Of a stretch of 59,656 bases of DNA, positions 9,700 to 18,117 are shown one piece after another. Every line of letters starts with the position of its first letter. The stretch's first letter is position 1. Under the pieces are notes generated by a model, which was not told where the DNA came from, made no database searches, and worked only from the letters and a program-made list of their open reading frames with translations. The translations under genes were made by a program, and so were the position numbers. The stretch lies in NCBI GenBank assembly GCA_009841015.1, contig VXMQ01000089.1, positions 1 through 59,656 of the forward strand, in the 5' to 3' direction. This stretch comes from Candidatus Palauibacter denitrificans. GTDB taxonomy: Bacteria > Gemmatimonadota > Gemmatimonadetes > Palauibacterales > Palauibacteraceae.

Positions 9700-10491
9700 A
9701 TGACCCTTGTAGTCGCCGACTCGCGCCATACAGCCCAGGCGGTATGCCGAGCCGTAGGCCCAGGCGCTCGCCTAGCGCACTCGACCGAAGCGTTCGGCGC
9801 TCTCGACGGGGAGGTCGAACCGGTGGTGGTCGTTTGCCATGGGCGGATTCGGCAGGAGCAGGTCGAGTTGTTGGTGAGGTTGGAGCGCGAGCGGCCGTGG
9901 GTGCCGGTGGTTCTCGTGGCGGACCCCGATCCCGAGTTGGCCAGACAACTGCTCCGTGTGCGTACGTCAGCAATGGTCTGGCTCACCGAACTGGAGACGC
10001 ACCTTCGACGCCGCCTGGACGCCGTGCGCGCGACATGGGGCCTGTGGAGCCTGGCGGGCGCGTTCGAGCGCTCCTCGCTGCCCCCCGCGCTCGGGAAAGC
10101 CCTCGTCCATGCGGCGCGGCGGGCCGCGAAGCGACCGGTCCGCAACGTACGGGAACTGGCCAGGGACGTGGGCTGCGCGCCCGTAACGCTGTTCAGGCAG
10201 TTCGGAGCGCGAGCGAACGGCGTGACGACCCTGAGCGCGTTCATCGCCGGCCTCTCGGTCCTGAGGGTGTATGAGCTTCGCCGGTCTGGCCTGAACTGGA
10301 AACGCGTGGAGCAACACATGCAGCTCGGCCGGGCCACCATAACCCGAAGAGCAAAGGTCTGGCCGGGCTGCCCGCCGGGGGAACTGGTACAGATGACGCC
10401 GGATCGGCTCTTCGCAGCGTTCACGGCGGAACATGTCCGACCGATCCTTCCGACCATATCGGACGGGGTGTCCACTCTCGATCATGAGTAA
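9700..10491 (+). CDS. Putative transcriptional regulator with C-terminal AraC-like helix-turn-helix region
   Basis: N-terminal MTLVVADSRHTAQAVCRAVG...VVVVCHGRIRQEQVELLVRL..., C-terminal VRNVRELARDVGCAPVTLFRQFGARA...LSAFIAGLSVLRVYELRRSGLNWKRVEQHMQLGRATITRRAK. Confidence 0.6.
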   Translation: MTLVVADSRHTAQAVCRAVGPGARLAHSTEAFGALDGEVEPVVVVCHGRIRQEQVELLVRLERERPWVPVVLVADPDPELARQLLRVRTSAMVWLTELETHLRRRLDAVRATWGLWSLAGAFERSSLPPALGKALVHAARRAAKRPVRNVRELARDVGCAPVTLFRQFGARANGVTTLSAFIAGLSVLRVYELRRSGLNWKRVEQHMQLGRATITRRAKVWPGCPPGELVQMTPDRLFAAFTAEHVRPILPTISDGVSTLDHE

Positions 10492-10660
10492 ACGGTTTGG
10501 GTCAAATCGACACGTTTCTCTCTCTGGTTACAGGCGTCGCGCACCGCCAGCTTTCATGCCGAAATCGTCGATACGCGAGTTCGTCAGTCGTTGAGTTCGG
10601 GTTTCGGACCGGGATGCCGGGTGAGACAGGTTTCCCGGAAGGGAGGGGACAGGAGGAGCA

Positions 10661-11854
10661 GTGCTTGATGCTCCAGGACGTGGCGTTTCGGGCGCGAGGT
10701 TCTCCCGTGGAGTGCGTTTGGTGCTCCCGCTGCTGGCTTCCGCTTCCGGCGGGGTGGCGCAGGAGGAGATCGCAATCCCGGATGATCCGGCCCCGCCCTG
10801 CGTGATCGAACTCATGCCCGCCGGCCCCGAGCTCGGCGGAGGGGCCGTGGCGGCGTTGGATGACACCTGGCCATCCTACGTTCCCGAGATCGAACTTCTG
10901 CCCGAGGGTCGCATCGCGATGGCAGAGAGTTTTTCCGACCGCTTCTTCGTGGCGTCTCGGGACGGCTCGGGCGGCCACTGGGTGGGACGCGGCGGCGAGG
11001 GGCCGGGCGAATACAGCTTCGTCCGGTGGGTGATGCCGGCGGGGGAGCGCCTGCACGTATTCGATCCCATGCTGATGCGCCGAACCGTGCTGGACGCGAC
11101 GACCTTCGATGTCGTGCATACCAATCCCTTGGAACCGATCCAGTTTCTCGGCGACGCGCAGATGCTGGACGACTCTTCCTACGTGATCAACGGAGCGATA
11201 TACACGAGGGACCGCGCCGGGTACGTCCTCCACCTGTTCAACGGGGAGGGCGAAGTGGTCCGCTCGTTCGACGAAATACCGGTCGCGATACCCGGCGAGG
11301 AGCCGATCCGCGGCGACAGGCGATTGCTCGCACCGGCTCGGGGTGGCGGTGTATGGTCGGGCTGGGGATCGGAATACCGGCTCGATCTGTGGGACGCGGC
11401 CTCGGGGACCCGACGGCGCTCGCTGGTTCGGAATGCGTCCTGGTTCCGCCCTCACAACGGATGGGGAGGGGAGTGGCATCCGGACCGTCCCGATAATCCG
11501 GTAATCGCCGACATCATGGAGGACTCGGAGGACCGGTTATGGGTGCTCGTTCTGGTGGCATCCGACCGGTGGTCGGAGTGCTGGGTGCGGGAGCCGCCGT
11601 CCGTGCACCCCGAGGCTCCCGAGTACACGCCGCGTCCGGGTTGCCCACGCTTCGCGAGACGGCTCGAAGTGCTTGATCCCGAAACCGGGCGCGTTCTCGC
11701 GGCGCAGACCCTTCCGCCCGACCTCTGGCTGCGGAGGCTCACCGGAGGAGAGGCATTCTCGGTGGTGGAAGACGAATTCGGTTTTGCCACCGTGCGGCAG
11801 TGGCGACCGGCTCTGCGGCCGGCGAACGATTCACAAGGAGAGGGACAATGCTGA
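10661..11854 (+). CDS. Secreted 6-bladed beta-propeller-like protein
   Basis: GGHWVGRGGEGPGEYSFVRWVMPAGERLHVFDPMLMRRTVLD; signal-like N-terminus VRLVLPLLASASGGVAQ. Confidence 0.7.
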   Translation: MLDAPGRGVSGARFSRGVRLVLPLLASASGGVAQEEIAIPDDPAPPCVIELMPAGPELGGGAVAALDDTWPSYVPEIELLPEGRIAMAESFSDRFFVASRDGSGGHWVGRGGEGPGEYSFVRWVMPAGERLHVFDPMLMRRTVLDATTFDVVHTNPLEPIQFLGDAQMLDDSSYVINGAIYTRDRAGYVLHLFNGEGEVVRSFDEIPVAIPGEEPIRGDRRLLAPARGGGVWSGWGSEYRLDLWDAASGTRRRSLVRNASWFRPHNGWGGEWHPDRPDNPVIADIMEDSEDRLWVLVLVASDRWSECWVREPPSVHPEAPEYTPRPGCPRFARRLEVLDPETGRVLAAQTLPPDLWLRRLTGGEAFSVVEDEFGFATVRQWRPALRPANDSQGEGQC

Positions 11855-12948
11855 GAGAGTCAGGGAGGTTCGCGGGAAGCCTCGCGTGGATTCTCGCGAT
11901 TGCGGTCGCGTGGACCGCATCCGGTCCGAGTCGGGCCGAAGCGCAAGATTGCGTGACCTGCGCCAACGGGCGGGTTGAGGACCAGTCTGGCCACACAGCA
12001 AAGGGAGTCCGCTCGTTTGTCGATTCTGTCGATCCCGGGTTCAGCGGGAAGCGGCAACCGGCTTCCGTGGTTTCGCTTCCGATAGAAGCCGACCGGCTCT
12101 GGGAGGAAATCTGCGGTGACGCCGCGCTCCCCCGAGACGGGCCGGGCGAGTTCCGAATGCTGCGCGCACTCGCTGCTGCAAACGGCGGCGTGTTGATGGC
12201 GGGCCTTACGCGGGTGGACCGAAGGGACCGGGAGGGCGGCTTGGTGTGGTCGTGGCGTCCGGGCGGCGAGGTGGTGGCGGATGTTTGCGTCTTCCAAGAC
12301 GGCGCGGCAGTCCCGGCCCCGGGGGGCCGGGCCGTGGTCCGCGGTCCCGATGGCTCGGCACTCGGCCTCGGGAGCCCCGATGCTCCGCACCCCACTTCGG
12401 CGAACGACTACGAGACGGCCGTTCGGCTGGCCGGGGAGCTGGATAGTTCGAACATCGCCTGCATCGGAGATGTGGCATACGTCCAGGCCGGCAACACGAT
12501 CTCGGGACACACGCTGGACGGCCGGACGTTCACCGTATCGATTCCGGGAGAGTTTCAGGAGGCCGCGCGACGGCGCCGAGAACCGGCCCCCTCGGGAGAT
12601 CGCGGGTACGCCGCTTGGTACGCGGACTTGGCGCATGACGGCGGGGGGCGCCTGGTGCTCACGATGCCCCACTGGCGCCTCGACGACATCGAAGCGGTCG
12701 GTTCGGTGATCGATCCGCGGTCTGGCTGTTATTCGCTGGTCGTCGAACCCGGAGGTGCCGGTGGCGTGAAGATGTCCCGCCAGTTCATGGGCGTGTACCG
12801 CGACAGCGCGGTCGTGTACTACCGCGGCCAAAGCGCGCGCACCGTGCGTGGACGCGAGGTGACCGTGATCGACCCAGAGGCGTTCATGATCGCACTCAGA
12901 CCCCTGCGGCGCGCGGGCGGTACTCCGTGCGAGGGCGGGGGACATTAG
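11848..12948 (+). CDS. Secreted protein, divergent member of the beta-propeller cluster
   Basis: Signal peptide SLAWILAIAVAWTASGPSRAEAQ; LPRDGPGEFRMLRALAAANGGVLMAGLTRVD; overlaps the preceding stop. Confidence 0.6.
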   Translation: MLRESGRFAGSLAWILAIAVAWTASGPSRAEAQDCVTCANGRVEDQSGHTAKGVRSFVDSVDPGFSGKRQPASVVSLPIEADRLWEEICGDAALPRDGPGEFRMLRALAAANGGVLMAGLTRVDRRDREGGLVWSWRPGGEVVADVCVFQDGAAVPAPGGRAVVRGPDGSALGLGSPDAPHPTSANDYETAVRLAGELDSSNIACIGDVAYVQAGNTISGHTLDGRTFTVSIPGEFQEAARRRREPAPSGDRGYAAWYADLAHDGGGRLVLTMPHWRLDDIEAVGSVIDPRSGCYSLVVEPGGAGGVKMSRQFMGVYRDSAVVYYRGQSARTVRGREVTVIDPEAFMIALRPLRRAGGTPCEGGGH

Positions 12949-13074
12949 GGACTCGTAGCGTTCGCCTGTGGATTCCCGTCTTGTCGTGGTGCATGGCCGG
13001 TTCGGTTACCCGGCGGCCGGCGGACCCTTCGGGGTACGAGCAGGTGCCGTTGCCGGACTCGCGGGTCCTGGGCG

Positions 13075-13272
13075 GTGGCAGGCATCTCTACCTTCTTCTG
13101 TCCCCCGGAGGACGACCGACGTCCAGGCGTGGATTGCGATGAGAACTCCGGCTCCACGAGCGCCGGCCCCCCCTCGAACGTCTGCGATCTTCTCGAGGCC
13201 CTCTGCGCTTCGTGCGCCACGAATCCGGCAGGTTGCCTTGTCTGTCCGAGCCTGAGGTATTGTGGGGGGTAG
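13075..13272 (+). CDS. Small Cys-rich ORF (8 Cys in 65 aa), candidate secreted/modified peptide; N-terminus uncertain
   Basis: MAGISTFFCPPEDDRRPGVDCDENSGSTSAGPPSNVCDLLEALCASCATNPAGCLVCPSLRYCGG; high GC3, follows the beta-propeller genes, ends just before a strong terminator. Confidence 0.4.
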   Translation: MAGISTFFCPPEDDRRPGVDCDENSGSTSAGPPSNVCDLLEALCASCATNPAGCLVCPSLRYCGG

Positions 13273-13329
13273 CACTCACGTAGCCTCTCAACAACTTCGA
13301 GAACGACACGTAAGTTCCATCTGAGAGCA

Positions 13330-13374
13330 CAACGCCCCCGGCCCTCCCCAGTCGGAGAAACCGGGGGCGTTGTT

Positions 13375-13375
<1 letters not shown>
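13330..13375. terminator. Terminator hairpin CAACGCCCCCGG ... CCGGGGGCGTTG-TTT, possibly bidirectional
   Basis: 12-bp perfect inverted repeat followed by T tract, between the Cys-rich ORF and convergent katG fragment. Confidence 0.8.
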
Positions 13376-14118
<743 letters not shown>

Positions 14119-14371
14119 GTTATGATCACGTTCGGTGGCCGCTGATCACCCCTGCAATCACCCTTTCCACGCCGGGTAGCGGAATCCATGGACCGCCGCC
14201 GATCCCCCGTTTCCCGTTCCGTCGTCCCGTGAAACCCTGTCTCATCCGATAAGGTCTCCCGCGAAGGACGCGGCTCGGCTCGTGGCGATGCTGAGTTGAC
14301 GCGGAGGCCGCCTCGTCAAGCTATCATAACGGGGTAGAGGACATGGCCACACCGCGGGCGAGGAGAACAGA

Positions 14372-14677
14372 ATGACGAAAGCCGATCTCGTTGAGCAGGC
14401 CGCCGATGCGCTCCGAGGGCGAGTCACCAAGAGGGATTGCGGGCTGGTGGTCGATGCCTTCCTCGACGCCGTGAAGGACACGCTGGTGGGTGGCGACAAC
14501 ATCGAGATCCGGGGCTTCGGCACCTTCAAGGTGCGGCACCGCAAGGCACGCACGGCCCGCAACCCCAGAACGGGCGAGGCGGTGGCGGTTCCACCGCGTG
14601 TTGCGCCGGTCTTCAAGCCATCGAATCACTTCAGCAGCCGGGTGGGCCGTGGCGCTGGCGGATCAGGTACGGAGTAG
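14372..14677 (+). CDS. HU/IHF family DNA-binding protein
   Basis: MTKADLVEQAADALRGRVTKRDCGLVVDAFLDAVKDTLVGGDNIEIRGFGTFKVRHRKARTARNPRTGEAVAVPPRVAPVFKPS. Confidence 0.95.
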   Translation: MTKADLVEQAADALRGRVTKRDCGLVVDAFLDAVKDTLVGGDNIEIRGFGTFKVRHRKARTARNPRTGEAVAVPPRVAPVFKPSNHFSSRVGRGAGGSGTE

Positions 14678-14711
14678 CCCCACGGGTCGCCGGCGAGCCG
14701 TTGCTTTGCGT

Positions 14712-14857
14712 CCGGAGGGCTACGAAGCGGCCCTCCGGTTTCTCCGCCGTCGAGACGGCGTTGCCGCTGGCTTGACGCAGGCTAAGGGCGTCAAGCCAGA
14801 ATACCCCGTGTAGGACACCGGGCTGGCGAGGGGCTTGCCCCTTCGATCCCCTACACG
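14712..14857. repeat. Multi-hairpin array, copy 1
   Basis: Hairpins at 14712-14738 (CCGGAGGGC/GCCCTCCGG), 14745-14760 (CGCCGTC-GA-GACGGCG), 14767-14799 (CTGGCTTGACGC-9nt-GCGTCAAGCCAG), 14807-14857 (CGTGTAGG/CCTACACG enclosing AGGGGC-TT-GCCCCT). Confidence 0.8.
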
Positions 14858-14932
14858 TCTCGCGCCAGTGCGCGTAAGGATCGCGGGCGAGGGGTTCGCC
14901 GCATTCCACAGCGAGGGCGGCCCAGGCCAGCG

Positions 14933-16189
14933 TCAGCCTGCCTGCCCGCAGCCCCGGCGCACTTCCCACCGAGCGATGTAGGGCACGTCAAACGCGCCCC
15001 GGATCTGGACCCAGACCTCGTTCCGGCTGGCTTGGAGGATGTATGGCACATAGCCATCCGGCTGCCTCTCGATTCGTACGCTTCCCTCCAGATTGCCCTG
15101 TTCGTCGTAGATCTCCCATGTCGCGGCGCGAGGCAGAGTCTCGCGCCGGAGCCAGATCGAACCGTCGCTTCCGGCCACGATCCTTCCAACTGGGGGGTGT
15201 GTCTCGGGAAAGGTGATCGACTCCCGCGCGATCCGCCTCCGGCGTTCCGCGTCCCGAATGCCCCACGGGGGTCTGAGCCGCTCGGGCGTGAGGTCTCCGG
15301 CGATGCGAGCGGCGAACCGCTCCCGAATCGTTTCACGTTCTTCCCTTGTCACCGGCTGCGGCACGTAGGGCACGGCTCTGCGGAGCGTCGTGTCACCGGC
15401 AATGCCGATCCTGAGCAGGTCGAACGTCGGGTGTTCGTCCTCGGGGCGCACCTCCCCGATGAAGACCACCGCCGACCCATCGGCCACGGCGACCACGGGA
15501 AGCCAGGATTCGTGATCGGCGGGCATCAAAGGGTGCGAGGTCATCAAGCCGAAGCCCCGGTCGTCCGTTTCCCTTTGGATCGCATGGTCGGCGAGGTGGC
15601 GCTCGACCATCGCGATGGTGTCCACGATCTCGCCGGAGGCGGACAACCTCCGCAGGGGTGCCTGCCGGGAGAGCATGAACCGCTCCTCCTGTTGGTTGAC
15701 CGTTCGGTAGGGCAGGAACGTGCCGTCGGCGAGCGGCGTGCCGGGCGCGAACGCCGACCCCTCCGCCGGCATCGGTATCTTGAAGCTGACTTGGCGGACG
15801 GACGTGCCGTCCGCGAGGAAGAACTGTGTCGTGAACCGGTCGCTCACCCACAGCGTATCCGCCCGCCAGCCCATCCTTCGCGGATCGGACCCGAACTCGC
15901 CGGGTCCGCCGCCAGCGCGCCCGATCCGACCTGCCGGACGTCCATCGAGCTCGAATACGGTAACGGAGTATTCCCAAGCCTGAATCAGGTAGATCCGGCC
16001 ATCCGGTCCGGTGTTCATGGCCCGTAGCGGACTCAGGGCGTCCTCGCCGTCCACGGACCCCAGCCGCAGGGTCTCCACGAGTTGCCACGGGGCGTCGCAA
16101 GCCGGCTGCTGCGCGGCCGCGATGGCCGGTAAAAACACGATCGCGCCGATTGCCGCGAAGACGCGGACCGACGACAAGGATCCTGACAC
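14933..16189 (-). CDS. Secreted 6-bladed beta-propeller-like protein
   Basis: Signal peptide VFAAIGAIVFLPAIAAAQQ; MNTGPDGRIYLIQAWEYSVTVFELDGRPAGRIGRAGGGPGEFGSDPRRMGW. Confidence 0.75.
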   Translation of the reverse strand: MSGSLSSVRVFAAIGAIVFLPAIAAAQQPACDAPWQLVETLRLGSVDGEDALSPLRAMNTGPDGRIYLIQAWEYSVTVFELDGRPAGRIGRAGGGPGEFGSDPRRMGWRADTLWVSDRFTTQFFLADGTSVRQVSFKIPMPAEGSAFAPGTPLADGTFLPYRTVNQQEERFMLSRQAPLRRLSASGEIVDTIAMVERHLADHAIQRETDDRGFGLMTSHPLMPADHESWLPVVAVADGSAVVFIGEVRPEDEHPTFDLLRIGIAGDTTLRRAVPYVPQPVTREERETIRERFAARIAGDLTPERLRPPWGIRDAERRRRIARESITFPETHPPVGRIVAGSDGSIWLRRETLPRAATWEIYDEQGNLEGSVRIERQPDGYVPYILQASRNEVWVQIRGAFDVPYIARWEVRRGCGQAG

Positions 16190-16573
16190 TACCGTATCTC
16201 CGTTTGGATGCGACGAACTCCAATCCGTGCGACACCCGTTTCGTCAGACTGCCTACCGAGTCTCTTGCAATGTGGAGGCGACGGTTCAAGGGCTCAACAT
16301 CAGCGTCTTCTGGGACGATGCCGGCCTTCTCGCGTTGCGAAACGACAACCTCCGACTTCTGGCTCGCCTCGCTCGGCTTCGCGCGGGGGGCGAGACACCC
16401 GAGACCCAGCACCTGATCGCTCTGTCCGGCGTTTGGCTCGGGTCGGCCAACGACCACACCCGTCCGGCTTCCCCGCGAAAGGGCTGGCGGCACGGCTCCG
16501 AGCCGGAGGCTCCGGAACGGGATGCCGCAGCCCATCCCGTTCCCTATTCGGACGGCCCGACAGACGGGGGATC

Positions 16574-16725
16574 CGAAGGGGGCGAAGCGCCCCTTCGACA
16601 GCCGCGACGTTCAACGTCGCGTCGGCTGGCTCACGCACCTTAAGAGCGTAAGCCAGCCCTCGGCGGAGCCGCCGAAAACGCTCTCCGGGCATCGCCCGGC
16701 CCAACCCCTTCCGCGATTCCGCGGA
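16574..16725. repeat. Multi-hairpin array, copy 2 (six consecutive short palindromes)
   Basis: Hairpins at 16574-16597, 16604-16620 (GCGACGTT-C-AACGTCGC), 16624-16658 (GGCTGGCTCACGC..GCGTAAGCCAGCC), 16661-16674 (CGGCGG-AG-CCGCCG), 16685-16699 (CCGGGC-ATC-GCCCGG), 16710-16725 (TCCGCG-ATTC-CGCGGA). Confidence 0.8.
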
Positions 16726-16886
16726 CGAACTTCGGAGCCTCTCGGTCGGCAGATTCGCGGACGGCGGGGACGAAGGCTAGGACCTTACCCCCGGACCGGC
16801 CGTGCGAAGGGCTTGGAACACGTCGTATCCGGAGGCGGGACTTACATACCTGGGTTGAGGCAGCGAGCGATCGGGAGGGTGCATCG

Positions 16887-17846
16887 ATGCAAGTCAAAGG
16901 GTTGAGCCTGTTGGAGTTGGCGGAGAAGTTCCCGACGGAAGCGGCGGCACGGAGGTGGTTCGAGCAGATCGTGTGGCCGGACGGGAACCGGCACTGCCCC
17001 CGGTGCGGGAGTCTGGGGACTTACCGTTGCAGGCACGCGAAGATGCCGTACCGGTGCCGGGACTGCGGGAAGTACTTCTCGGTCAAGACGGGGACGCCGA
17101 TGGCGGGCTCCCCGCTCCCCTTGAGGAAATGGGCCTACGCGATCCACCTGAACATGAGCAGCCCGAAGGGGGTGGCGTCGACGAAGCTCGCGCACGACAT
17201 CGGGGTGACGCAGAAGACGGCGTGGTTCATGCAGCACCGGATCCGGCAGATCTTCGTCCGGGACCGCCCGGCGCGGTTCGAGGGGCCGGTGGAGGTGGAC
17301 GAGGCGTACATCGGGGGGAAGGAACACAACAAGCACGTGGACAAGCGGCTTCGCGAGGCGGGCTGGGCGGCGGGGAAGATCCCGGTGGTGGGGCTCAAGG
17401 ACCGTGCCACGAACAGGGTGTCGGCCTACGTGGTGGGAAGCACGGATGCGAGGACGCTATGGCGGATCGTCACCGCGCACGCGGGGCCGGGCTCGGTGAT
17501 CTACACCGACGAGTACCCGACGTACAGACGGCTGGCGCCGAGCTACCGGCACGGAGCGGCGAAGCACTCTGCGGGGGAGTGGGTGCGGGGCGACGCCCAC
17601 ACCAACGGCATGGAGAGCTTCTGGGCGATGCTCAAGCGGGCGTACATGGGGACGTTCCACGTGCTGAGCCGGAAGCATCTTCAGCGGTACGTGGACGAAC
17701 TGGCGGGCAAGCACAACCTCCGGGCGCTCGGGACCATGGAGAGGATGCGGGAGGTCGTGGTTCACATGGCGGGCAAGCGCCTCACCTATCGGGATCTGGT
17801 GTACGGCCGGGGCGCGGCCCGCTACCCCGCCGTGCCCTACGCATGA
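16887..17846 (+). mobile_element. IS1595-family transposase (ISXO2-like DDE domain with N-terminal zinc ribbon)
   Basis: HCPRCGSLGTYRCRHAKMPYRCRDCGKYFSVKTGTPM...LRKWAYAIHLNMSSPKGVASTKLAHDIGVTQKTAWFMQHRIR...VEVDEAYIGGKE. Terminal inverted repeats not identified by eye. Confidence 0.92.
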
Positions 17847-18009
17847 TCCGCTCGCGCACTTCGGGGTCCGTGGGCGTGAGGAGGATGCGGACCACCTCCG
17901 AGAAGCGAAGTCCCCGGTAGAACGGGTTCACGGCAACCGGGTCGAACTCCTCTTTCGGGTCCGGCGGGCGTTCGGCTGCGGGAGGGCGGTCGGATTCAGG
18001 CTTCGTCAT
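17782..18009 (-). CDS. Small hypothetical protein, convergent and overlapping the transposase 3' end
   Basis: MTKPESDRPPAAERPPDPKEEFDPVAVNPFYRGLRFSEVVRILLTPTDPEVRERIMRRARRG... Confidence 0.5.
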   Translation of the reverse strand: MTKPESDRPPAAERPPDPKEEFDPVAVNPFYRGLRFSEVVRILLTPTDPEVRERIMRRARRGSGPRPGRTPDPDR

Positions 18010-18034
18010 GGCTGGTTCTCACCTTGGAGACGCA

Positions 18035-18064
18035 GAGGGCCCTGCGATCTTCCGCAGGGCCCTC
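18035..18064 (-). terminator. Strong hairpin GAGGGCCCTGCG-N6-CGCAGGGCCCTC downstream of the large surface protein
   Basis: 12-bp perfect inverted repeat; no clear T tract. Confidence 0.55.
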
Positions 18065-18117
18065 CGAACTGCTCCCGTTCGACACCGCCAAGGGATCAGC
18101 GGTGCCACCGGATTGGT

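Noticed and set aside
16150-16651. ORFs on both strands between the beta-propeller start and the hairpin array
   Set aside because: Composition inconsistent with a protein, no motifs, overlapping frames on both strands.
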